DNA of 64,000 bases from Mycolicibacterium rhodesiae (GCF_002086695.1 NZ_MVIH01000006.1:124001-188000); one strand, 5' to 3'; counted from the first letter of the stretch, positions 33,533 to 42,736 are shown. The notes: generated by a model from the letters alone, not told the origin. A program made the numbers and translations.

Positions 33533-34431
33533 CCGCGGTGATGTGGTGGACCATCGGCGGCATAGCTGTCGGTGTCCTCACACCGCCGCTGTTGCGGGCG
33601 TTGACCCGCCGCGGCGTTGACGCCGCGGTGCTGTTGGCCGTATGGGGGGTGCTGGTGTGCGTCACGCTCACCGCGGTGGCACTGCCGGGGCTGGCCGAAT
33701 TGCTGCACCGGTGTTGGCTGGCATTGCACGCCGGCCCGCCCGGAGGGGTGGATACCATCGCGGGCATCATCAGTGCAGCCGCGCTGGGCATCGCCGCAAT
33801 ACGCGGCGGCTGGCAACTGAGCCTCACGGGCCGGCATCGACGTCGCTTGCACAACAAGCACGCCGAGCTGGCGTGGTTGCTGACCGGTCGGGGTCCGCAA
33901 CCGGGCGCGGTGCTATGGCTGCCGGCCGCCGAGCCGCTGGCCTACAGCCTGGCCGGCGATCCGCCGCTGGTGGTGATGAGCACCGGATTGCAGCAGTGTC
34001 TGGACCGCGCATCGGTGCGCGCCGTGGAAGCCCATGAGCGCGCGCACGTGGGCCGGCGCCACCATCTGCTGATCGCCGTCGCGCAAGCCGTCGCCGCCGG
34101 GCTAGGATGGCTACCTTTGATGCGCCACTCGCCGTCGCTGGTGCGCACACTGGTCGAACTGGACGCCGACGCGCACGCCGCCCGCACCCACGGCCGCCAG
34201 GGGCTGCGCCGGGCGCTGCACGCCTTGAAGAGCGCTCCCGCACCGTCGCCAGCACTGGGCATCGCTGGCGACTGCACCGAGCTGCGACTAGCCCGGCTCG
34301 ACGGACGCCGCCCATCAGCGGGCCGCATCGCCGGCTCCAGTGCGGTCTGGGGCGCCACTCTGGTGCTGGCCGTCACCACCGTGCTGACCTTCGCCGCCCT
34401 GACCGGGCTAGCGTCCTGCACCACGGGCTGA
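33529..34431 (+). CDS. M56-family (BlaR1-like) membrane metalloprotease 1
   Basis: A 300-residue protein with several N-terminal TMs (near 3-25, 35-55, 70-90), a cytosolic zinc-protease segment with the HExxH-type motif in EAHERAHVGRRHH (near 168) and a downstream ELDADAHA, and a C-terminal TM (near 275-297). It lacks the large extracellular penicillin-binding sensor of staphylococcal BlaR1, as is usual in mycobacterial BlaR. It presumably cleaves the adjacent BlaI-like repressor; the signal is unknown. Confidence 0.9.
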   Translation: MTAVMWWTIGGIAVGVLTPPLLRALTRRGVDAAVLLAVWGVLVCVTLTAVALPGLAELLHRCWLALHAGPPGGVDTIAGIISAAALGIAAIRGGWQLSLTGRHRRRLHNKHAELAWLLTGRGPQPGAVLWLPAAEPLAYSLAGDPPLVVMSTGLQQCLDRASVRAVEAHERAHVGRRHHLLIAVAQAVAAGLGWLPLMRHSPSLVRTLVELDADAHAARTHGRQGLRRALHALKSAPAPSPALGIAGDCTELRLARLDGRRPSAGRIAGSSAVWGATLVLAVTTVLTFAALTGLASCTTG

Positions 34432-34640
34432 CCGCACCGGCTGGCCACAGTTCGTCCTGACATGTCGGATCAGGTGTGCGCCCGCAGAAGATGCGTTCCC
34501 ACGATGCGGTGGTCGACCCCGTTCCACGCGCCGTCGACCACCGATTCAGAGGTGCGGCAACGTGTTCAGTGGAGGATTCTTGTGCGTCGTCGGCGCCCCT
34601 GAGCTCAGGGTGCCGCGTGCCGAAGCCCGTACATCACAAA

Positions 34641-35330
34641 TCAGCTTTCGATGACACGTGTCACATACGGTGTCATTCCACCGGTTCGTACCGGCGAGAT
34701 CTTGACCGGTACGCCGGTTTGCTGGGCTTCGAGCATCTGGCCGTCGCCGAGGTAGAGGGCCTCGTGCTGGCTGCCGCCGGGACCCCAGAACAGCAGGTCG
34801 CCGCGCTTGGCCTCCGACGGCGGTACGTGGCGGCCCGCCGTGTACTGGTCACCGGAGTACCGGGGGAGCAGGACACCGACGCCGGCGAACGCGTAGCGTG
34901 TCAGGCCCGAGCAGTCGAAGCCCACGGTGTTGGCGCCGGAGTCGATGCCGCGGCTTGGCCCCGTGAGGCTGCCGCCGCCCCAGGAGTACGGCACACCCAG
35001 CTGGGAGACGGCGCGACGGATCACATACTCGATCGCCTGCCTGCCGTACACGCGTCGCCCGGGAGCAACAGGCGTTGGGCTACCTGCCTCCGACCCTCCG
35101 ATACCGATGCTGCTGAGGAACTTTCGGCCCAGGTCCAGCGTGGTCTGAGTGGCGACATTCGTCGCTTGCAGCGAGGCGTTCGCGATCGCTATGGGATCCC
35201 CGGGTGCGCCGGCGCTAAGAACTATCGGCAACGTCGGATCCCACAGGCTGTTATCGGCGCGGGCCGGGCCGGGCAGGGTCAGGCCGAGCAGTAGCCCGAT
35301 AAGACCAATGATGATGCCCAACCGGGACAA
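34641..35330 (-). CDS. RipB-like NlpC/P60 peptidoglycan hydrolase
   Basis: A 229-residue exported protein: signal peptide (IIIGLIGLLLGLTLPGPARA, about 1-26), a short N-terminal region (LWDPTLPIVLSAGAPGDP) shared with RipA/RipB of M. tuberculosis, and the NlpC/P60 domain (about 100-228) with Cys in GFDCSGLTRYAF and His in SQHEALYLG. It cleaves D-Glu-mDAP bonds. The His-containing motif reads QHEALYL where RipB has QHV-like, a minor change. Its promoter region holds repeated GT(C/A)AC motifs. Confidence 0.93.
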   Translation of the reverse strand: MSRLGIIIGLIGLLLGLTLPGPARADNSLWDPTLPIVLSAGAPGDPIAIANASLQATNVATQTTLDLGRKFLSSIGIGGSEAGSPTPVAPGRRVYGRQAIEYVIRRAVSQLGVPYSWGGGSLTGPSRGIDSGANTVGFDCSGLTRYAFAGVGVLLPRYSGDQYTAGRHVPPSEAKRGDLLFWGPGGSQHEALYLGDGQMLEAQQTGVPVKISPVRTGGMTPYVTRVIES

Positions 35331-35402
35331 AGGGTTCCACCACCCGTCAGTAATCGATGAGTCGCCGACGTACGTACGCGATACGTACCAATTTCACCAT
35401 AA

Positions 35403-35449
35403 GTCACTTGAGTCACATAAGTAACAACCACAAATTTCACTTTTGTAAC
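35403..35449. promoter_or_regulatory. GTCAC/GTAAC repeats upstream of the RipB-like gene
   Basis: GTCAC at 35403 and 35412, GTAAC at 35421 (9-bp spacing) and another GTAAC at 35445. They recall MtrA boxes, which control ripA in mycobacteria, although MtrA repeats are usually about 11 bp apart (from memory). Confidence 0.4.
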
Positions 35450-35582
35450 TTTGGAATTGGCAGTGTATGGGGCCCCGCGAAGAGCAGATGTCGCTGTTTG
35501 CGAATCGACTGAGTAGGCGCAGAAGCGGCAGGCGGCTGCGTCGCCACAGGAACCAAACGGGCTGGGCAATGACGCGCTATCA

Positions 35583-35741
<159 letters not shown>

Positions 35742-35742
35742 C

Positions 35743-35774
35743 TACTATCAGACTTAGTACTAACTCGCTCAGTA
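35743..35774. promoter_or_regulatory. Tandem overlapping BlaI-type operators
   Basis: TACTATCAGACTTAGTA at 35743-35759 and TACTAACTCGCTCAGTA at 35758-35774, offset 15 bp and sharing two bases. The same offset recurs at 39115/39130. Confidence 0.65.
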
Positions 35775-35922
35775 GGTGAATCGGGCCGTGCGGAGGCGGC
35801 TATCAGATTCGTTGTTGCAGTGTCATCCATCGTCGAGCGGTGTTCGAGCGCGCCGAGGATCGGCATACGTGGTGGTTACGTAGCGCGGTCTTTGATGCGC
35901 ACCGTGGGTGAGAGGAGGGTCC

Positions 35923-36486
35923 GTGCACAGCATGCGGCGCGTCCCAGCGGTATTGACGGTCATTGCCGCGGCGCTGGCCGTGGCGCCTCCGCCGTTGGTT
36001 TCGGGGAAAGCCTCATCATCGAGCCCATCGAACATGCAGGGCCGCGTAGCGATGATCCGCCCAGGACCTGCGGACAGGTGGTTGGGGTCGAACATCCGGT
36101 GCTGGTGGGGCGTGGCCGACGTGTCGGCGCACACGTTCACCGTGAGTATCGATGGCCAAGTGGTGCGTCAGATGCCGGGCGTCGATGGGTAAGCTTGGGT
36201 TCGAAACTCCGCGAGGGACATTCACAGCGCTGGAGAAGCAACGCAGCGTGGTCTTCGACTCGCGAACAATCGGCATTCCCCTTAGCGATCCTGAGGTTAT
36301 CTGATCGAGGGCGAGTACGCGGTGCGGGTGGCATGGGGCGGGGTCTACGTGCACTCCGCTCCGTGGTCGGTGGGGTCGCAGGGCTCGGCCAATGTCAGCC
36401 ACGGATGCATCAACCTCAGCCCGGCAAACGCCGAATGGTATTTCAACACCATCCACGTCGGCGACCCGGTCATCGTGCAAATCTAG
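35923..36486 (+). pseudogene. L,D-transpeptidase pseudogene (frameshifts)
   Basis: The GTG at 35923 follows a strong GAGGAGG. The first frame encodes a signal sequence (VPAVLTVIAAALAVAPPPLV) and later HTFTVSIDGQVVRQMP, then stops at 36192. A second frame supplies MGKLGFETPRGTFTALEKQR and DSRTIGIPLSDPE, and a third gives EGEYAVRVAWGGVYVHSAPW through the catalytic motif NVSHGCINLSPANAEW to a TAG at 36486. So a YkuD domain is split by at least two indels. If expressed it is nonfunctional unless these are sequencing errors. Confidence 0.85.
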
Positions 36487-36633
36487 CCGCTGCCCGCTGC
36501 GGCTGATCAATGTCGGCGGTCAGGGGAGCAGCAACGGATGAAGCGGCGCCGATTGCTCGATGCCGCGTCTTATCACGGTCATTTCTGCCGGGCGAGGTAG
36601 GCTCGGCAGCAATCAACACTGGAGGGTGAAACC

Positions 36634-37041
36634 GTGCGGGTACGAGGTTTCGGGGAACTGGAAGCCGTCGTGATGGATCGTGTTTGGAACCGCGATCCCG
36701 ACATGGTGACGGTGCGTGAGATTTTCGAGGAGCTCGCCGAAGAGCGGCGCATCGCCTACACCACGGTCATGTCGACCATGGACAATCTGTATACCAAGGG
36801 GTGGCTTGAGCGGGAGCGCGACGGCCGGGCCTACCGGTACTGGGCGACCTTGACGCGCGAGGAACACACTGCCCGGCTGATGCGTGAAGCGCTCGATGGC
36901 GGCGGCCGCTCAGAACTGGTGCTCAGCTATTTCATCGAGCAGATCGGCCCCAAGGAATCCGAGCGGTTGCGGGATGCGTTGGGGCGGCTGGCGAGGCGAT
37001 CAAGCACAGCGAAGCGGTCAAGCAGGGCGAAGCGGCGGTGA
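36634..37041 (+). CDS. BlaI/MecI-family transcriptional repressor 2
   Basis: A 135-residue winged-helix repressor: RVRGFGELEAVVMDRVWNRD, AYTTVMSTMDNLYTKGWLER and YRYWATLTREEH are diagnostic. GTG start with GGAGGGTGAA upstream. It overlaps the M56 gene by GTGA. It is closer to the broken third copy at 58829 than to the copy at 33107. No BlaI-type box was seen in the 150 bases before it. Confidence 0.94.
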   Translation: MRVRGFGELEAVVMDRVWNRDPDMVTVREIFEELAEERRIAYTTVMSTMDNLYTKGWLERERDGRAYRYWATLTREEHTARLMREALDGGGRSELVLSYFIEQIGPKESERLRDALGRLARRSSTAKRSSRAKRR

Positions 37042-37982
37042 GCATCGCCGCGTGCCTGCTGGTTTACAGCGTGGTGGTGGTCATGTTCGGGCCTTCGGTC
37101 TTGGGTGTTCTCACCCATAGCGGGCATGCTCCCAAATGCGGGGTGGCGGCGTGGTTGATCGCGATCGGCAGTGTCCTGCTCACTTGGCTCTCGATCGTGG
37201 TGTTGGTGATCCTCGATGTCATCGCCCACTGGCACCAGCGCGGTTCGTTCGTGGTGTCGTGCGTCCGATTCCTGTGCGACTTGGCAGCCGGTAAACAAGG
37301 GGTTGCGCCGAGGGTGATGCTCCTGGCGGCGGCCGGCGCGGTCATTGTGGGCGTCGCTGTCATCGGCATCCGGTTCATGCGCACCATCAGCCGGCTCCGT
37401 GTGCATGCCCACGGGCATGCACACGCGGTTCGACTCGTCGGCCGCCCAACGACCGAACGCGGGGTTTATGTTGTTGAGGCCGACGAGCGCACGGCGTACT
37501 GCGTGGAGGGCAAGCCCCCTGCGATCGTGGTCACCAGCGCCGCCGTGGCGGCCCTGAACGAGGGTGAGTTGAAAGCCGTTCTGACACATGAGCGTGCGCA
37601 CCTGGATGGTCACCATCTTCATATCGTCACGATGTTGCGCGGCTTGGCGGCAGCCGTTCCTCGCCTTGCCCTGATCACCCGGGGTGTCACTGAGGTCTCA
37701 CGGCTATTGGAAATGTGTGCCGATGACGTGGCTGCGCGGCGCCACGGACATACTCCACTGCTCACCGGGTTGATGGCCCTGGCCGGTGGCGCGCCCGCCG
37801 CAGCGCTGGGCGCAGCCGACGTCGCGGTATTGAATCGCGCTGAACGCCTGGCCCTTCCGCCCGCGCACAGTGCCCGCGTCCGCGCCCAGGCTGCCCTCGC
37901 CAGCGCTTCAACGATCATTGCCGTCGCGCCGGTGGGCACCCTTGTGCTCGGCGCATCCGGGTTCCTCATGTGCGGCGGCTAG
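37038..37982 (+). CDS. M56-family (BlaR1-like) membrane metalloprotease 2
   Basis: A 314-residue protein with TMs near 3-20, 35-60, 85-110 and 290-312, and the zinc site LTHERAHLDGHH (near 180) with downstream EMCADDVAAR supplying a Glu/Asp ligand. It lacks an extracellular sensor domain. GTGA-coupled to BlaI-like repressor 2, forming the second repressor/protease pair. Confidence 0.9.
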   Translation: MSIAACLLVYSVVVVMFGPSVLGVLTHSGHAPKCGVAAWLIAIGSVLLTWLSIVVLVILDVIAHWHQRGSFVVSCVRFLCDLAAGKQGVAPRVMLLAAAGAVIVGVAVIGIRFMRTISRLRVHAHGHAHAVRLVGRPTTERGVYVVEADERTAYCVEGKPPAIVVTSAAVAALNEGELKAVLTHERAHLDGHHLHIVTMLRGLAAAVPRLALITRGVTEVSRLLEMCADDVAARRHGHTPLLTGLMALAGGAPAAALGAADVAVLNRAERLALPPAHSARVRAQAALASASTIIAVAPVGTLVLGASGFLMCGG

Positions 37983-38111
37983 CGGCCACCGGCCCGAGCG
38001 GCGGCGCTGTGATGTGACGGCCGACCGCGTGCACGGCTGCCCGCCACGCTGTCTGGCGATTCGTGAGAGCGGGCTAGGGCACGTCGCGTCATTCCGACCT
38101 CGGGTTGGGGT

Positions 38112-39086
38112 CTACATGACGCCGGCATAGGAATGCAGTCCCGCTATGACCAGGTTGATGAAGAACAGGTTGAACAGCATCGCAACGAACCCGACAACGT
38201 TGACCCACGCGGCTTTTCGCTCGCGCCAACCCGCGGTCGATCGCGCATGCAAGTAGGCGGCATATGCCACCCAGGCGATGAACGACACCGTCTCCTTGGG
38301 GTCCCACCCCCAGTAGCGGCCCCAGGCCTCCTCGGCCCAGATAGCGCCGAAGATGACGCCGAAACCGAACACCGGAAACGCGAAAATGGTTGTGCGGTAA
38401 GCGATGCGATCGAGGGTCTGGGCGTCGGGCACCCTTTGCACGATGCGGCGCACGGCGCTGTCGGGGCCCGGCTGGCCCAGCGGTGACATCTTGAGCAGAA
38501 ACAGGATGCTGGCCACGCCGGCCACCAGGAACACCCCGGAGCCGAGGCTGACCACCGACACATGGATCGGCAGCCAGTAGGACTGCAGCGCGGGCATGAC
38601 GGGTGCGGCGTTGGTGTAGAGCCAGCGACCCGACACGGTCAGCAGGATCAGCACCGGCACGAGGACGAACACCCACAGCGCGCGGTAGTGCGGGCGGCGC
38701 AGCACGATCGCCGCGGCGACCAGACCCGAGAAGCACGTCAGGTTGATGAACTCGTACATGTTGCCCCACGGCACCCGCGCGGTGGCCAAGCCGCGCAGCA
38801 CAATGCACACGAGCAGTAGTCCGATGCCGACGTAGACCAGCGCCAGCCCAGCCGTGCCGAACCGCTCGTCGAGCGGTCGCTTCGGCACCTCGGCGACGAC
38901 GCCCGGTGTGGCACTGTCGGCGCCGACCGTCGCGCCGACGAGTTCGCGGGCTTCGGCATTGCGGCCACGGCTGTACGCCAACTCCACTGCAACGAGCAAC
39001 AGCGCGACCACCAGCACCACCACCGACGAGGTGAAGGCCCAGTCGGAGTATCGGGCCAAGCCGAGGTTGATATGCACCGTGTTCAT
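38112..39086 (-). CDS. ccsB: Cytochrome c biogenesis protein CcsB (ResC)
   Basis: A 324-residue, eight-TM CcsA/ResC-family protein with the heme-handling WWD-like motif WGWDPKETVSFI (near 250) and conserved His residues (LPIHVSVVSLGSGVFLV). It belongs to System II cytochrome c maturation, which delivers heme and ligates it to reduced apocytochrome. The CcdA and ResA-like genes at 55-57 kb are its expected partners; no ResB gene is seen. Tandem BlaI-type boxes lie 29-60 bases upstream. Confidence 0.93.
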   Translation of the reverse strand: MNTVHINLGLARYSDWAFTSSVVVLVVALLLVAVELAYSRGRNAEARELVGATVGADSATPGVVAEVPKRPLDERFGTAGLALVYVGIGLLLVCIVLRGLATARVPWGNMYEFINLTCFSGLVAAAIVLRRPHYRALWVFVLVPVLILLTVSGRWLYTNAAPVMPALQSYWLPIHVSVVSLGSGVFLVAGVASILFLLKMSPLGQPGPDSAVRRIVQRVPDAQTLDRIAYRTTIFAFPVFGFGVIFGAIWAEEAWGRYWGWDPKETVSFIAWVAYAAYLHARSTAGWRERKAAWVNVVGFVAMLFNLFFINLVIAGLHSYAGVM

Positions 39087-39114
39087 GGGACCAATCCGAT
39101 TAGGGTGAGATACC

Positions 39115-39146
39115 TACTACAGATACTAGTACTTAGCGCATTAGTG
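39115..39146. promoter_or_regulatory. Tandem overlapping BlaI-type operators (ccsB promoter)
   Basis: TACTACAGATACTAGTA at 39115-39131 and the weaker TACTTAGCGCATTAGTG at 39130-39146, offset 15 bp as at 35743. They precede ccsB on the minus strand. Confidence 0.65.
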
Positions 39147-39532
39147 GAATCGGGCGCTACTGCCGGACACGGCTCGGCGAGGATTCGGCCCGTGGTCACC
39201 AACCGGTGATCACCGAGTATCGCCACTGACGCCGCCGCCAATGCGCGACGCGATATGAACCGGCTCAACGCCCTCACAGGATGTGCTTCTCTGGGCGCAT
39301 TCGCAGCACTCCAATATGACTACTAATCCGAATAGTACTAAATTGGCCCAGACGCACTGCTTGCAGCACTGATCGAGCCGCGGCGAACCGGCCCTCTGGC
39401 GAGTCATCCGGTTACGGTCGGTAAGCGCACCTGGGGCAAGGAGTTTCGCCGACTCTCTTGTCACAAGCCGGTGAGTTTGGTTAAGTCACCTGATCCAGGT
39501 AGCGATCTGGTCACGGCGCGGAGGTCCTGAGA
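39147..39532. other. Intergenic region ccsB to M23 peptidase
   Basis: About 385 bases without a gene; it contains a perfect BlaI-type box at 39321-39337 (listed separately) and the ribosome binding site of the TTG-started M23 gene. Confidence 0.5.
39321..39337. promoter_or_regulatory. BlaI-type operator (M23 peptidase promoter)
   Basis: TACTAATCCGAATAGTA, a TACTA-N7-TAGTA palindrome, about 195 bases upstream of the M23 peptidase start. Confidence 0.65.
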
Positions 39533-40537
39533 TTGGCTGAGCAGCGTCCGTACCCGCCACCGCGCCACGCCGCCAACTGGGATCCTGAAATCACTGAAAT
39601 CATTCCATTCAACGAGTGCGGCACGCTGGCTGAGATCGCATTTCGGGAGCACTGCCCGTTCGACAATGACTTCCACGTCATCCACGCCCGTGAGCTGGGT
39701 GACGACCCCGATGGCGACGATGATCAAGTACCGCTGCAGCTGCTCGACTCCGTGCCGTGCCGAGCCACGGGCAGTTGCCACAGACCGCCGCCACCGGTGC
39801 GGCACTCCGCCGGCCCGTCGCGACCCCGACCACCAGGACGTCACCGCACCGCTGCCACGGGTCCTGAGCGCAGCCGTGTACTGATCGCCGCAATGGCCGT
39901 CGGCGCGGTGGGTGCGGCCGCTCAATCCGCGCTGAGCGCGGCACACCTCGACTCCGGGCCGGCGGTAATGACCGCCGAAGCAACAGTCCTCGGCACCGGC
40001 AGCACGGCAAGTGACGGCGGCATTCAGGTGATCGCGGCGGCTCCGCCGGTCAACCCTGCGGTGGTGGCCGAGGAATTCGCCCGCGGTGTGGCTTTCGCCC
40101 AGCAGCGCGCAGAACGGGAGGCACGGCTGCAGCGGCCGTTGTACGTGCTGCCGACCCGCGGCATTCTCACATCGGGATTCGGCTACCGATGGGACGCACT
40201 GCACAGCGGGATCGACATCGCGAACGCGATCGGAACGCCCATCTACGCCGTCGCAGACGGCATTGTGATCGCCGCAGGCCCGGTGGCGGGGTTCGGCATC
40301 TGGGTCAAGCTGCGCCACCCCGATGGCACCGTCACCTTGTACGGTCATCTCAACAGCACCACCGTCAACGTCGGTGAGCGTGTCCTGGCCGGAGACCAGG
40401 TCGCCACCATGGGCAACACCGGAAACTCCACCGGCCCGCACCTGCATCTGGAAGTCCATGCTAACGGCACCTACCGCGTCGATCCTGCACCCTGGTTGGC
40501 CAAACGAGGCGTAACTCTGGCCGATGTCGTCGGCTAG
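39533..40537 (+). CDS. M23-family peptidoglycan endopeptidase
   Basis: A 334-residue protein: N-terminal charged cytoplasmic region (to about 120) with many Pro/Arg, one TM (RVLIAAMAVGAVGAAAQ, about 122-140), and a C-terminal LytM/M23 domain (about 210-325) with zinc motifs HSGIDIA and the HLHLEV end motif (HxH). It cleaves peptide cross-bridges in the wall. TTG start at 39533, supported by GGAGG just upstream. Confidence 0.88.
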   Translation: MAEQRPYPPPRHAANWDPEITEIIPFNECGTLAEIAFREHCPFDNDFHVIHARELGDDPDGDDDQVPLQLLDSVPCRATGSCHRPPPPVRHSAGPSRPRPPGRHRTAATGPERSRVLIAAMAVGAVGAAAQSALSAAHLDSGPAVMTAEATVLGTGSTASDGGIQVIAAAPPVNPAVVAEEFARGVAFAQQRAEREARLQRPLYVLPTRGILTSGFGYRWDALHSGIDIANAIGTPIYAVADGIVIAAGPVAGFGIWVKLRHPDGTVTLYGHLNSTTVNVGERVLAGDQVATMGNTGNSTGPHLHLEVHANGTYRVDPAPWLAKRGVTLADVVG

Positions 40538-40665
40538 AAGCGCTGATGCAGTGCTGTGATCGACAGCGGAGCCACCCTGGCACTGCCGGCTCCGGCCGAA
40601 AACGTCAGACACACGCGCGCTGGGCGTGCGTGCCCCGTGATTGACGCCAAGCCGGGTTTCAGCGC

Positions 40666-40682
40666 TACTAATCTGCTTAGTA
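40666..40682. promoter_or_regulatory. BlaI-type operator (paralogue B promoter)
   Basis: TACTAATCTGCTTAGTA, a perfect TACTA-N7-TAGTA box ending 39 bases upstream of the small membrane protein gene at 40722. Confidence 0.75.
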
Positions 40683-40721
40683 CCATCATCGCCCATATTG
40701 CTTCGGAAAGGCCGGTCAGTC

Positions 40722-41048
40722 GTGTTGAGCCTCAAACGACGTGTTCCGCGCAGCCGTAAACCATCGATTTACACCCCGGCCTACCTGCGCGAACCACTGC
40801 GCCGCCGGCTGGGCTGGCTGCTTGTCGGGGTGGGCGCGGTGATGGCGCTCGTGCATGTCTACATCCACCTAGCGCGGCTGAAGATTATCGGTTACCAGGA
40901 TCTCCTGCTGGGCTACCCGGCGGCGGGGATGCTGGTGTTCGCCGGCTTCATGCTCGTCGAATGGACCGCCAAACCCAGCCGTTGGCGCGGTGCGATGCCG
41001 GACCGACCGAGTCGCCTGACGTGGTCGGGGGGTTCAGCCCGCGGCTGA
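40722..41048 (+). CDS. Small two-TM membrane protein (paralogue B)
   Basis: A 108-residue protein: basic N-terminus, SIYTPAYLREPLRRR, then two TM helices (LLVGVGAVMALVHVYIHLAR; DLLLGYPAAGMLVFAGFMLV), and a basic tail. It is paralogous to the protein at 30022, also next to a BlaI-type box. The last 100 bases overlap the 3' end of the convergent lnt gene, so the tail may be translated only loosely. GTG start at 40722, with GGAAAGG upstream. Confidence 0.7.
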   Translation: MLSLKRRVPRSRKPSIYTPAYLREPLRRRLGWLLVGVGAVMALVHVYIHLARLKIIGYQDLLLGYPAAGMLVFAGFMLVEWTAKPSRWRGAMPDRPSRLTWSGGSARG

Positions 41049-42681
41049 TCAGGCGGATGGCCAGCGCGCCGACGGCGATCGCGACGAGCACCCACTGCAC
41101 ATATGGTGCCCACCGTGTGGCGGGACTGATGTTGACCTGCAACGGGATTCGACGTTCCAGGTAGGCGGGTTCGAAGAAGCCGGTGTCCGCCACGACGCGG
41201 CCCGCCGGGGTAATCACCGCGCTGATGCCGGTTGTGCCCGCGACGAGGACGCTGCGGCTGTGCTCGATGGCGCGGATCTTGGCGAACGCCAACTGCTGGC
41301 GGCTCATCTGCTCATTGAACGTGGCGTTGTTGCTGGGAACCGCCAGGATCTGGGCGCCGCCTAGCACCGCCTCACGCGCGGCCCGATCGAAGATCACCTC
41401 CCAGCAGGTGGTGACACCGACCGGCACCCCGGCGGCCTGCACAACCCCGCTGCCGGTGCCCGCGACGAAGTATCCGGCCCGGTCGGCATAGTCCGAGAAA
41501 AAACGAAAGAAGCGCCGCCAGGGCAGATATTCACCAAACGGCTGCACGATTTTCTTGTCGTGGCGCGCCCCAGGCCCGGTAACTGGATCCCACACGATCA
41601 CCGAGTTGGAACTGGCCGGGGTCGATGGACTCCACTCGGGCCGAGCCAGGACGGCGCCGACCAGAATCGGCGCGCCAACCGCCTTGGCGGCTAACGTAAT
41701 CTGCCGCGCCGCATCATCGTTGATCAGCGGATCGATATCCGAGGAGTTTTCTGGCCACAGGACGAATTGCGGTGGGTCGGCTCGTCCTGACCGGATGTCC
41801 TCGGCAAGCCGCAGCGTCTGGCGCACATGGTTGTCGAGCACCGCGCGGCGCTGGGCGTTGAAATCCAAACCGAGCCGCGGGACGTTTCCCTGCACCAGCG
41901 CAACCGTCACCGACGGCCCGGCGGGCTCAGTTGAGCTGCGCACCGTGGGCCCGATCGCGGCCGTGGCGATGGTGACCAGCGCCAGGCACAAAACAGGAAT
42001 TCCAACAGCACCTTTGCGATCGGTGCGTACCGAACGCCGAACCAGCAGGACCACTGCGGCGAAGCAGAAGCTCACCAAGGCCGTGCTGAACGACACCAGC
42101 GCCACACCGCCCAGGCGCGCTAATACGGCCAGCGGGCCGTCGGCCTGACCGAATCCAACCGTTCCCCAGGGGAAACCGCCGAACGGAAACATACTCTTCA
42201 GGACTTCCACGGCGGTCCACCACGCCGCCCACCACAGCGGCCAGCTGGTCATTCCGCGCAGCAGCACAGCGGGCACGGCGAACACGCCTGGGAAAAGAGC
42301 ACACACGGCGGCCAGCGCCACCCACGGAACCGGCCCCACCATCACGCCGACCCAGGGCAACAACGGCAGATAGAAGGCCGAGCCGAAGGCCAAGCCGTAC
42401 CCGAAGCCGCCAACGGGGCGGGTAAGCGGGTCAGCCAGCACCCAGCCCAACAACGCCAACCCGCCGATGGCGCCGGCCCACCAACTCAACGGTGCAAAAC
42501 TGGCCGCCAGCAGCAGACCGCCGCCCACCGCGGCGGCCAGTTTGGCCAGCCAGCGCAGCGCATAAGACGCGCCGACGCTCACGTCCCGCACGACCGGATC
42601 CAGGACGCGCCCGCCCGCAGACGATGACCAACGCAGCCACCCGCAATCCACTGTGTTCGCACCATTGACTACCGTCCTCAT
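40948..42681 (-). CDS. lnt: Apolipoprotein N-acyltransferase (Lnt)
   Basis: A 577-residue enzyme: several N-terminal TMs (to about 230), a periplasmic-side nitrilase (CN_hydrolase) domain (about 250-510), and a C-terminal TM. The catalytic triad Glu/Lys/Cys is visible as LWPENSSDID, RHDKKIVQPFGEYLPW and TTCWEVIFD. It N-acylates the lipid-modified Cys of mature lipoproteins. No Ppm1 polyprenol-mannose domain is fused, as in many non-tuberculous relatives. With lgt (61485) it gives the window two of three lipoprotein-processing enzymes; lspA is absent. Confidence 0.93.
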   Translation of the reverse strand: MRTVVNGANTVDCGWLRWSSSAGGRVLDPVVRDVSVGASYALRWLAKLAAAVGGGLLLAASFAPLSWWAGAIGGLALLGWVLADPLTRPVGGFGYGLAFGSAFYLPLLPWVGVMVGPVPWVALAAVCALFPGVFAVPAVLLRGMTSWPLWWAAWWTAVEVLKSMFPFGGFPWGTVGFGQADGPLAVLARLGGVALVSFSTALVSFCFAAVVLLVRRSVRTDRKGAVGIPVLCLALVTIATAAIGPTVRSSTEPAGPSVTVALVQGNVPRLGLDFNAQRRAVLDNHVRQTLRLAEDIRSGRADPPQFVLWPENSSDIDPLINDDAARQITLAAKAVGAPILVGAVLARPEWSPSTPASSNSVIVWDPVTGPGARHDKKIVQPFGEYLPWRRFFRFFSDYADRAGYFVAGTGSGVVQAAGVPVGVTTCWEVIFDRAAREAVLGGAQILAVPSNNATFNEQMSRQQLAFAKIRAIEHSRSVLVAGTTGISAVITPAGRVVADTGFFEPAYLERRIPLQVNISPATRWAPYVQWVLVAIAVGALAIRLISRGLNPPTTSGDSVGPASHRANGWVWRSIRRA

Positions 42682-42719
42682 CGGTTCCGCCGGCGCATGC
42701 TTGCGCTACACCCCCAAGC

Positions 42720-42736
42720 TACTACCTTGCTTAGTA
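42720..42736. promoter_or_regulatory. BlaI-type operator (lnt promoter)
   Basis: TACTACCTTGCTTAGTA, a TACTA-N7-TAGTA box 39 bases upstream of the lnt start (minus strand). Confidence 0.7.
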
